DNA from: Actinomycetales bacterium
GTDB taxonomy: Bacteria; Actinomycetota; Actinomycetes; Actinomycetales; Microbacteriaceae
NCBI GenBank assembly: GCA_017308515.1
Contig: JAFKEN010000005.1
Span: 372,001-436,000 of the forward strand
Direction of reading: 5' to 3'
DNA length: 64,000 nt
Under the pieces are notes generated by a model. The model was given only the letters and a program-made list of their open reading frames with translations, had not been told where the DNA came from and made no database searches. Position numbers and translations under genes: made by a program. Each line of letters starts with the position of its first letter. The first letter of the stretch is position 1. This document shows, piece after piece, positions 41,623 to 49,045 of the stretch.

Positions 41623-42498
41623 ATGACGTCCTCCCGCGCCTCACGCCCGACGCCCGCCCGGGCCACGTCGCCGAGCCCGACGCTCGGCCCGATCGCGACG
41701 GCCGAAGCCGCCGACGGGAGCTTCGACGTGCGCGAGTTCGCCCGCACGGCCCAGGGCAGTCAGCGCGCCGCGGTCGATCTCGACGCGATCCGCGAGCACG
41801 GGCTGCCGGCGGAGGCGATCCGGCTCGTGCGCATCCTGCGCGACCTCGAGCGCTCGACCCTCACCCGCCTGCGCAACCTGCTCGTCACGGCGACCCACAA
41901 GGACGGCCGGGTCACCGCGTTCCTCGTGAGCTGGGCCTACGAGAAGTTCTGGATGGCCGACGCCCTCGACGGCGTGCTGGAGGCCGTCGGCGAGGAGGCC
42001 GCCGGGCCCGACCCGGTCGAGCACGTCACCAAGCACTTCGGCGAGCGCATGGCGCGTCGCGGTCCGGTCGCCCGCGCGATCATCGGCAACATCGCCGGAG
42101 AGCAGCTGGTCGCCGCCCACGTGACGACGGGTCTCGTCGACGAGTGGATCCAGCAGGCCGCCTACCGCCGCCTCGGCGAGATCGCGGGCGCGCTCCACGG
42201 CCTCGCCGACCGGTTCATCGAGCTCAAGCAGCGGCACGTGCGCTTCCTCGCCGAAGAGGCACGGCGGCGGCTCGCCGACTCCGCCCGTGCGCGCCGGCTC
42301 ACCGTCAAGGAGCTCAAGCAGTCGGTGTGGCCGATCGGCGCCACCCGCCTCAGCGACGACGATCGCGGCTTCCTCGCGCGCACGGTCTTCGGCACGGCCG
42401 AGGGGCGCGCCGAGGCGGGGCGCATCTCCGAAGTGCTCGCGACGTTCCCCGGGGTGGGCTCCGTGGCCCCGACGGTCGCCGCGAGGCTCACGCCGTGA
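41623..42498 (+). CDS. ferritin-like fold protein with degenerate di-iron site
   Basis: A 291-residue helical protein, clearly paralogous to the protein at 44816-45649: compare SWAYEKFWMADALDGVLEAVG with the partner's NREEFWHGEALAAVLGKHG, and VDEWIQQAAYRRL with VNEWSANAAYLRM. The partner's ligand glutamates and histidine at helix 2 and helix 4 are replaced here (K108, M111, K202), leaving only E76, E174 and H205. It therefore probably binds no di-iron centre and may be a structural subunit. A disordered 35-residue N-terminus precedes the domain. The ATG is preceded by CCGAG only. Its stop overlaps the acyl reductase GTG by four bases. Confidence 0.7.
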   Translation: MTSSRASRPTPARATSPSPTLGPIATAEAADGSFDVREFARTAQGSQRAAVDLDAIREHGLPAEAIRLVRILRDLERSTLTRLRNLLVTATHKDGRVTAFLVSWAYEKFWMADALDGVLEAVGEEAAGPDPVEHVTKHFGERMARRGPVARAIIGNIAGEQLVAAHVTTGLVDEWIQQAAYRRLGEIAGALHGLADRFIELKQRHVRFLAEEARRRLADSARARRLTVKELKQSVWPIGATRLSDDDRGFLARTVFGTAEGRAEAGRISEVLATFPGVGSVAPTVAARLTP

Positions 42499-44816
42499 CC
42501 CCGCGCGTCGCCCGCACCGACCTCGGCTCCGCCCACGTCCTCCTGACGGGCGCGACCGGATTCGTCGGCCAGGCCGTGCTCGAGCGGCTGCTCGCCGACC
42601 ATCCCAAGACGACGATCACGATCCTGCTGCGCACCAAGGGCAGCGCGGGCGCCGACGACCGCCTGCGCATGCTGCTGCGCAAGCCGGTGTTCCGGGCGTG
42701 GCGCGAGCGGGTCGGGGCCGACAAGGCCGACGCGATCGCGAAGAAGCGCATCCGCGTGCTCGAGGGCGGGCTGTCGGACGTGCCGCCGCTGCCCACGGAC
42801 ATCGACATCGCGATCCACTCGGCCGCGAGCGTGAGCTTCGACCCGCCGGTCGACCAGGCCTTCTCGACCAACGTCGGCGGCGCGGTCAACCTCTACGAGG
42901 CGCTGCTGGCGAGCGGATCCACCCCCGACGTCGTGCACGTCTCCACCTGCTACGTCGGCGGGCTGCGCAAGGGCGTGCAGCCGGAGGCGAGCCTCACCCA
43001 CACCGTCGACTGGCGCGCCGAGTACCGCAGCGCCCTCGCCGCGCGCGAGCAGGTCGAGACCGAGTCGCGCGACCCGGAGCTGCTGCGCGGATTCATCGGC
43101 GCCGCCCGCGCCGAGCACGGCAAGGAGGGCCCGCAGGCGGTCGCGAAGGCCGCCGAGGCGGCACGTGTCGAGTGGGTCACCGCCAAGCTCGTCGACTGGG
43201 GCCGCACCCGCGCCGAGAGCCTCGGCTGGACCGACGTGTACACGCTCACGAAGGCCTTCGCCGAGCGCGCCGCGGAGACCCTGTGGGCGGGCAACGGCCA
43301 CAAGCTCTCCGTCGTGCGGCCCGCGATCATCGAGAGCGCGATCCAGCACCCCTACCCGGGCTGGATCGACGGGTTCAAGGTCGCCGACCCGCTCATCGTC
43401 GCCTACGGCCGCGGCCAGCTGCCCGAGTTCCCCGGCCTGCCCGACTCGGTGCTCGACCTGATCCCGGTCGACTACGTCGTCAACGCGATCCTGGCGGCGG
43501 CCGCGAACCCGCCGGCGAAGGACCCGCAGTACTTCCACGTCGCCTCGGGCAACAGCAACCCGCTGCCGTTCCACGAGATGTTCGAGTACGTCAACCGCTT
43601 CTTCCTCGACAACCCGATGCCGAAGGCGGGCGAGGGTCACGTCATCGTGCCGGACTGGAAGTTCCCCGGCGGCAACCAGGTGGAGAAGGCGATCGTGCGC
43701 CGCGAGCGCCGCGTCGCCCGCGCCGCGCGCTGGGCCGCCCGCCTGCCGCGCACCGCCGGCACCCGCGACCTCACCGCGCGCCTGCAGCGGGGCGCGAGCG
43801 ACCTGGAGACGCTGCGCAACTTCGTCGTGCTCTACCGGGTCTACGTGCAGACCGAGATCATCTTCGACGACACCAACCTGCGGGCGCTGCACGAGGCGCT
43901 GCCGGCGAAGGTCCAGGCCGACCGCGGGTTCGACATCCCCTCGATCGACTGGAAGCACTACCTGCTCGACGTGCACTTCCCGTCGATCACCGACCTCACG
44001 CGCATGTTCAGCCGCGGTCGGGGCGGCGGGGCCGCCGTCACGCCGACGGCGGCGAAGGTGCTGCCCGAGCGGCGCGACGTGCTCGCCGTCTTCGACATGG
44101 AGGGCACGGTCGTCGACAGCAACATCGTGCTGCAGTGGCTGTGGGTGAAGACCGCCGGCTGGAAGATCCTGACCTGGCCGTTCCGGGTCGTCGGCGTGCT
44201 CGCGCGTCTGAGCGGCTACCTGCGCGCCGAGAAGCGCGATCGCGGCGAGTTCATCCGCTCGTTCCTGCGCCGCTACGAGGGCACCCGCGTCGCGCGGCTC
44301 GAGCGGATCGTGCGCGGCGGGTACACGAACACCCTGCTGCGGCACACCAGCCCGCAGGCGGTCGCGCGGATCCGCGCGCACCGCGCCGCCGGCCACCGCA
44401 CCGTGCTCGTCACCGGCTCCATCGGCCGGCTCGTCGAGCCGCTCGCCGGCCTGTTCGACGAGGTCGTCGCCGGCGAGATGCACGAACGCGACGGCGTGCT
44501 CACCGGCTACCTGGCCAAGCCGCCGCTCGTCGACGAGGCGCGTGCCGCGTGGCTGCGGCAGTACGCCGAGCGCGGCGGCTACGACCTGCGCGACTCCTAC
44601 GGCTACGGCGACAGCCACGCCGACCTGGTCTGGCTCGACCTGCTCGGGCACCCGCACGCCGTGAACCCGGATGCGGCCCTGCGCGCGGAGGCCCAGCGCC
44701 GGCGGTGGCCGATCGATCGCTGGTCGCGCACCGGACGTTCACCCAAGCGTGGTGAGATAGAGGCACCCACCCGATCCGCCGCCGCTTCCGAAGACATCCC
44801 CGAGGGGGTTTCCTGA
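42495..44816 (+). CDS. fatty acyl reductase (SDR) fused to HAD-IB phosphatase-like domain
   Basis: A 773-residue two-domain protein. Residues 1-about 480 form a male-sterility/FAR-type reductase: NAD(P) loop TGATGFVG (18-25), IHSAASVSF, and catalytic Y249-TLT-K253. Such enzymes reduce acyl-CoA or acyl-ACP to a fatty alcohol. Residues about 525-740 form a HAD-IB phosphatase-like domain with VLVTGS (motif 2) and GYGDSHADL (metal site). Its nucleophile motif reads D534-M-E536-G-T538, so the usual second aspartate is glutamate and its activity is doubtful. The GTG overlaps the preceding gene by four bases; the stop overlaps the next ATG by one. This is tight coupling between two ferritin-like proteins. 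Confidence 0.85.
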   Translation: MTPRVARTDLGSAHVLLTGATGFVGQAVLERLLADHPKTTITILLRTKGSAGADDRLRMLLRKPVFRAWRERVGADKADAIAKKRIRVLEGGLSDVPPLPTDIDIAIHSAASVSFDPPVDQAFSTNVGGAVNLYEALLASGSTPDVVHVSTCYVGGLRKGVQPEASLTHTVDWRAEYRSALAAREQVETESRDPELLRGFIGAARAEHGKEGPQAVAKAAEAARVEWVTAKLVDWGRTRAESLGWTDVYTLTKAFAERAAETLWAGNGHKLSVVRPAIIESAIQHPYPGWIDGFKVADPLIVAYGRGQLPEFPGLPDSVLDLIPVDYVVNAILAAAANPPAKDPQYFHVASGNSNPLPFHEMFEYVNRFFLDNPMPKAGEGHVIVPDWKFPGGNQVEKAIVRRERRVARAARWAARLPRTAGTRDLTARLQRGASDLETLRNFVVLYRVYVQTEIIFDDTNLRALHEALPAKVQADRGFDIPSIDWKHYLLDVHFPSITDLTRMFSRGRGGGAAVTPTAAKVLPERRDVLAVFDMEGTVVDSNIVLQWLWVKTAGWKILTWPFRVVGVLARLSGYLRAEKRDRGEFIRSFLRRYEGTRVARLERIVRGGYTNTLLRHTSPQAVARIRAHRAAGHRTVLVTGSIGRLVEPLAGLFDEVVAGEMHERDGVLTGYLAKPPLVDEARAAWLRQYAERGGYDLRDSYGYGDSHADLVWLDLLGHPHAVNPDAALRAEAQRRRWPIDRWSRTGRSPKRGEIEAPTRSAAASEDIPEGVS

Positions 44817-45649
44817 TGGCCTTCGACATCGACAAGTACACGGCGGGCTCGAAGCCGGTCGCCTGGAGCGACATCGACCTCGAGGAGTTCGAGCGCGATC
44901 CGCTGCCGCCCGAGACGCTGCGCGTGCTGCGCTACATGTGCGACGTCGAGTACCACACGGTCTGCTACCTGCGCGATCTGCTCACGACGCCCTCGTACAA
45001 CGAGCCCGAGGTGGGCGCGTTCATGACGATGTGGAACCGCGAGGAGTTCTGGCACGGCGAGGCGCTCGCCGCGGTGCTCGGCAAGCACGGCATCACGGTC
45101 GACTTCGACGAGCTGAAGAGCACCCGCCTCAAGCTCGGCTGGAAGGACCGCCTCGACCCGATCAAGCAGTCGCTGCTGGGCGGCATGGTCGGCAAGGACT
45201 TCGTCGCCGTCCACATGGCCTGGGGCGCCGTCAACGAGTGGTCGGCCAACGCCGCCTACCTGCGCATGGCCAAGCTCGAGCAGCACGAGACCCTCGCCGT
45301 GCTGCTCAAGCGGATCGGCGCGCAGGAGACCAAGCACGTCGCCTTCTACGCGAGCCAGGCCCGCGAGCGGCTGGCCGAGAGCCGCAAGGCGCAGGTGCTG
45401 ACCCGTTTCGTGCTCGACCGCTTCTGGGGTCCGGTCGGCTCGACGATCTCCGAGGAGAGCGAGGTCAAGCACGTCATGGGCCACCTCTTCGCGGGCGAGG
45501 AGGGGCGCAAGCTCATCCAGGACGTCGACTCGCACATCGCGAAGCTGCCCGGCATGGAGGGCCTGCGGATCGTCGAGAAGTCGCTCGACAAGCGCGGCAT
45601 CGCCGCCGAGGGCCCCGGCTACGTGCCGGCCCAGCGCGTCGCGGCCTGA
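44816..45649 (+). CDS. ferritin-like di-iron protein, candidate lipid desaturase/oxygenase
   Basis: A 277-residue all-helical protein with a complete carboxylate-bridged di-iron ligand set: E45 (DVEYHT), E77 and H80 (EEFWH), E141 (NEWSANAAY), and E171 and H174 (QETKH). The spacing resembles soluble acyl-ACP desaturases and related ferritin-like oxidases rather than iron-storage ferritins. The substrate is unknown. Coupling (one-base overlap) to a fatty acyl reductase, and proximity to an alkyl-DHAP synthase, suggest it acts on a fatty acyl, alcohol or ether-lipid chain. The ATG follows a GAGGGGG ribosome site. Confidence 0.75.
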   Translation: MAFDIDKYTAGSKPVAWSDIDLEEFERDPLPPETLRVLRYMCDVEYHTVCYLRDLLTTPSYNEPEVGAFMTMWNREEFWHGEALAAVLGKHGITVDFDELKSTRLKLGWKDRLDPIKQSLLGGMVGKDFVAVHMAWGAVNEWSANAAYLRMAKLEQHETLAVLLKRIGAQETKHVAFYASQARERLAESRKAQVLTRFVLDRFWGPVGSTISEESEVKHVMGHLFAGEEGRKLIQDVDSHIAKLPGMEGLRIVEKSLDKRGIAAEGPGYVPAQRVAA

Positions 45650-45658
45650 CGACCCCGG

Positions 45659-45698
45659 CCGCGGAGCCTGACTCCGCGGAGTGAACGCCCTCGGCGTT
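45659..45698 (+). terminator. tandem stem-loops ending the ether-lipid operon
   Basis: CCGCGGAG-CCTGA-CTCCGCGG (45659-45679, 8 bp) is followed directly by AACGCC-CTC-GGCGTT (45684-45698, 6 bp), beginning nine bases past the stop. Two consecutive hairpins make a likely operon end, though there is no U-tract. Confidence 0.6.
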
Positions 45699-45767
45699 GG
45701 GTGGGAACGAGACGCACGTCGGCGCGAGGGTCGCACCCTGGTCTCCCGATCGACGAAGGGAGACCTC

Positions 45768-46222
45768 ATGCACACGACGCCGACGACGCACCCGGCGATG
45801 GACCCCGACACCTCGGAGGCGACCCAGCCGCAGCTCGACCGCGCCGTCGCGCAGGGCGACGCCTACCGCGCCGCCGCCGAGTACATGGCTCGACCAACAC
45901 CCACCTCGAGATCGTCGTCGCCGACGGCGCCGACGGTCGCTTCGTGCCCGGCCTCGAGATCACCGTGACGGTCGTCGCGCCCGACGGGACGCGCCTCGGG
46001 CCTCACCCCCACGACCTCATGTGGCACCCGATGCTCTACCACTACGCGCGCGACTGGGAGCTGCCTCGAGGCGGGCGGTACACGCTCGAGGTGCACATCG
46101 AGCCGCCGCGCTTCCTGCGCCATGACGAGGTCAACGGGCGGCGCTACGTCGACCCGGTCGACGTCGTCTTCGACGACGTCGACGTGGAACTGGGCGCCGA
46201 GCCGGTCGAGCCGCCCGACTGA
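45768..46222 (+). pseudogene. broken gene for an actinobacterial exported/iron-transport-like beta protein
   Basis: The N-terminal part (ATG 45768 after an AAGGGAG ribosome site; MHTTPTTHPAMDP... to YRAAAEYMA) and the C-terminal part (TNTHLEIVVADGADGRFVPG to VELGAEPVEPPD) lie in different frames, switching near 45890. From memory of intact homologues, roughly 40 residues (a YLVGYAVEDAEG-like stretch) belong between them, so this is an internal deletion plus frameshift rather than a single sequencing error. Intact relatives are small cytosolic or cell-surface proteins with a conserved HPHDxMWHPMLYHYARDWELP block; their function is not established. It marks the left edge of an apparently acquired segment. 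Confidence 0.6.
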
Positions 46223-46398
46223 CTCGAGCGTGCGGCACCTGGCTGCCCTCGCGGGAACCGCTCGCGGGCACGCCGAGAGCCGACTCCCCGACACTCTGAG
46301 CCGAGTTAGTTCCGTCGAAGTCAAGAACGCGACCGCTGCGGCCAACTAATTGCGACGCTTCACTGCGAACCTCGTCAGCACCAACGAGGGAGTTGTGA

Positions 46399-47811
46399 GT
46401 GAGCCTGCTACACGAGTCGGCGGTGAACCTGGCCGCGAGGATTCGGCGCCGTGAGATCTCCTCGGTCGAGTTGGTCACCGAGGCCATCGCGCGTCGCGAC
46501 CGATTCGAGCCCGAGCTGAACGCGCTCGTGTGGCACGACGACGAGGCGTCGCTGGCAGCGGCACGAGAGGCCGACGCACTCGTCGCCCGTGGTGACGACG
46601 TTCCGGTCTTCCACGGCGTGCCGGTGCCGATCAAGGAACTCACCTGGGTCGAAGGCCAGCCCGGCACCTTCGCCTCGCTCGGCGTCTCCGACGCGCCGCG
46701 ACCGGTCAGCGATCTCGTCGTCGACCAGCTGCAGAAGGCCGGATTCGTGCTCTTCGGCCGCAGCAACTCGCCCGAGGCGGGGCCGATGTCGGTCACCGAG
46801 AACCAGCGCTTCGGCGTGACGCGCAATCCGTGGGATCCCCGCTACTCCCCCGCAGGGTCGTCCGGGGGGGCCGCTGTCGCGGTCGCGGCCGGGTACGCCC
46901 CGGTCGCTCAGGCCACGGACGGCGGGGGGTCGATCCGTATGCCCGCGTCGGCGACCGGCCTCGTCGGGCTGAAACCGTCCCGTGGGCGCGTTCCCACGCG
47001 GATCCCCGGTTGGGAGCACTCGATCACCGACGGCGCCATCACGCGACACATGATCGACACCGCCGCGATGCTGGACACCCTCTCACGGGTCGACCCGCGC
47101 GCCCCGTACGCCGCGCCCGCCCCGGAACGACCTTTCGTCGAGGAGGTCGGCGCTCAGGGCCCGGCGCGGCGCATCGGCCTGCTGCTCGCGGCGCCCAACG
47201 GCGTCCCGGTCGAGCCCGAGGCGATCGCCGCGGCGACGGCCCTCGCCGAGGCGCTTGAGTCGCTCGGCCATCATGTCGAGCCGGTCGCGCCGTTCCTCTA
47301 CTCTCCCGAAGCGGTCATGGGTTTCCTCGACGTCATCGTCAACGCGTGGCTCTGGGCCACGCCCTATGACGAGCCGGAGCGAGCAGAGCCGTACATCCAG
47401 GCCCGTCGACGCCGCGCGAGCGACTTCGGCGCCGCGGACTACGCGATCGCGGCGTCGCGCCTGTATGCCGAGACCGCGGTGCTCACGGCCCAGTGGGGCC
47501 GCGACTTCGACCTCCTCCTGACCCCGACGATGGCCGCCCCACCGCCGCTCGTGGGCACGGTGCTCGCCGAGGCGAACGAGGACTTCGCGGGCCCGCGCGT
47601 CGCGGAGAACCAGATGGTCGCTTTCACCGCATTCTGCAACATCGCCGGTCTGCCGGCGATATCTCTTCCCGTTCACATCTCCGAGCTCGGCCTCCCCGTC
47701 GGCGCGCAGCTGGTGGGCGGGCCGTTCGGCGAGTCGGAGTTGATCCGTCTCGCCTCCTCCGTCGAGGAGTACTTCGGGTGGACGACGAGAGTCCCGCCCC
47801 GCTTCCCATGA
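46399..47811 (+). CDS. amidase (amidase signature family)
   Basis: A 470-residue amidase-signature hydrolase. The Ser-cisSer-Lys triad is complete: K79 (PIKE), S154 (AGSSGG) and nucleophile S178 (DGGGSIR). The C-terminal part (FCNIAGLPAISLPV, GLPVGAQLVGG) is typical. The substrate may be an amide, lactam or carbamate. It has a GTG start after a GAGGGAG ribosome site. Codons such as ATA occur, unlike the core genes. It lies just upstream of a sugar-type ABC importer, suggesting that an amide-containing imported compound is processed in the cytoplasm. Confidence 0.88.
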   Translation: MSLLHESAVNLAARIRRREISSVELVTEAIARRDRFEPELNALVWHDDEASLAAAREADALVARGDDVPVFHGVPVPIKELTWVEGQPGTFASLGVSDAPRPVSDLVVDQLQKAGFVLFGRSNSPEAGPMSVTENQRFGVTRNPWDPRYSPAGSSGGAAVAVAAGYAPVAQATDGGGSIRMPASATGLVGLKPSRGRVPTRIPGWEHSITDGAITRHMIDTAAMLDTLSRVDPRAPYAAPAPERPFVEEVGAQGPARRIGLLLAAPNGVPVEPEAIAAATALAEALESLGHHVEPVAPFLYSPEAVMGFLDVIVNAWLWATPYDEPERAEPYIQARRRRASDFGAADYAIAASRLYAETAVLTAQWGRDFDLLLTPTMAAPPPLVGTVLAEANEDFAGPRVAENQMVAFTAFCNIAGLPAISLPVHISELGLPVGAQLVGGPFGESELIRLASSVEEYFGWTTRVPPRFP

Positions 47812-47856
47812 CGCAGCACCACCCACCCCACCCACCGAAGAGAAAGTCAACGACGA

Positions 47857-49026
47857 ATGAATCTCTCCCAGCCCCGTACCGCGAAGTACGCCCTGTTCGC
47901 CGCGATCGCCGGCGCCGCACTCACCCTCGCCGGCTGCAGCGCCCCCGCTCCTGAACCGACCAACTCCGGCACGGGCGACGTCCCCGCAGCCGTGCAGGCC
48001 AACGTGGATGCCGCTTTCGCCGGCACCGCCGGCCCCCTCCCCGACTCGTCGCCGGCGATCTCGCCCGCACACGACGTCTGGGTGGTCTCCGCGTTCCAGC
48101 AGGTGAGTGGCCTCGCCAAGATCGCCGAGGAGATCCAGGCGGGTGCCGAGGTGCTCGGGTGGAAGGCCGGAGTCTGCGACGGGCAGAACGACCCCGGCGT
48201 CTGGTCGACGTGCATCCGTCAAGGCGTCGCCGCCGGCGCCGACACCATCGTGCTGGCCGGAGTCGACTGCGGCGCGACCAAGCAGGCGCTCGTCGAAGCG
48301 CGCGAGGCGGGCGTGACGATCGCCGGCATCTCCGCCTTCGACTGCTCCGACCCCACCCAGGGCGGATCGGAATCGTTGTTCGACGTGACGGTGCAGTACG
48401 GGGAGGCGTTCTCCGACGTCGCCGACTACTTCACCCAGGTCGGCAAGCTTCGCGCGGACTACCTGATCGCGACGACGGGAGGCACCGCGCAGGTGCTGCA
48501 CGTCGCCTTCGCCGGGGTCGCGATCGGCGACTACATCGCCAAGGGCTTCACCGAGGAGCTCGCCACCTGCTCGGGCTGCTCGATCGTGGGCACCGTGACC
48601 ATCACTCCGCCGGACGTGCCGAACCTGCGTCAGATGTTCGAGACGGGGCTCGTCCAGGCCGCCGGGGCGACGGCGATCGTGACCGACCTCGACTTCATGC
48701 TCTCGCTCGGAGTGCAGCAGGCCCTCGAAGCGGCGGCGCTCACCGACGTGACCGTGCTCGGCGGCGAATGCGTGGTCGACACGATCGCGTTCATGCGAGC
48801 CGGAGGCGGGGTGCAGGCGTGCATCGGCTTCTCCAACGGCCGTGCCGCGTGGTCGCTGCTCGACGGCATCAACCGCTTCTACAACGGCGAGAAGCCGGTC
48901 CAGTCGACGATCGGGTGGCAGATCTTCGACGCGAGCAACGAGGGCGACTGGCCGGCGGAGGGCGAACCGTTCGAGGGCCCTGTCGACTACCGGGCGGGGT
49001 ACACCGCCCTGTGGACCGCGAACTGA
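47857..49026 (+). CDS. ABC transporter substrate-binding lipoprotein (ribose/galactose type)
   Basis: A 389-residue periplasmic-binding-protein type 1 (Peripla_BP_4) lipoprotein. The signal peptide has lipobox LAGC (cysteine near residue 27). Domain pieces: VWVVSAFQQVSGLAKIAEEI, GVDCGATKQALVEAREAG, FDCSDPTQGG, TDLDFMLSLGVQQALEAA and the C-terminal GRAAWSLLDGINRFYNGEKPV (read in parts). Extra cysteines (CDGQNDPG, CIRQG, CSGCS) are unusual for the family and may form disulfides. The ligand is unknown. It is first of the transporter set, followed by the ATPase and permease genes. Confidence 0.88.
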   Translation: MNLSQPRTAKYALFAAIAGAALTLAGCSAPAPEPTNSGTGDVPAAVQANVDAAFAGTAGPLPDSSPAISPAHDVWVVSAFQQVSGLAKIAEEIQAGAEVLGWKAGVCDGQNDPGVWSTCIRQGVAAGADTIVLAGVDCGATKQALVEAREAGVTIAGISAFDCSDPTQGGSESLFDVTVQYGEAFSDVADYFTQVGKLRADYLIATTGGTAQVLHVAFAGVAIGDYIAKGFTEELATCSGCSIVGTVTITPPDVPNLRQMFETGLVQAAGATAIVTDLDFMLSLGVQQALEAAALTDVTVLGGECVVDTIAFMRAGGGVQACIGFSNGRAAWSLLDGINRFYNGEKPVQSTIGWQIFDASNEGDWPAEGEPFEGPVDYRAGYTALWTAN

Positions 49027-49045
49027 CCGAGGATCCGCAGCCATC

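Noticed and set aside
42162-44657. Very long open frame (831 codons) on the minus strand opposite the acyl reductase fusion
   Set aside because: It is the antisense shadow of a gene with strong third-position GC bias. Its composition (Val/Asp/Gly/Arg-rich) has no motif, while the plus strand encodes clear FAR and HAD motifs.
46223-46398. Attachment site or insertion sequence in the lower-GC gap before the amidase
   Set aside because: No direct repeats, inverted terminal repeats or transposase remnant visible. Nothing beyond a ribosome site near the amidase start could be supported.
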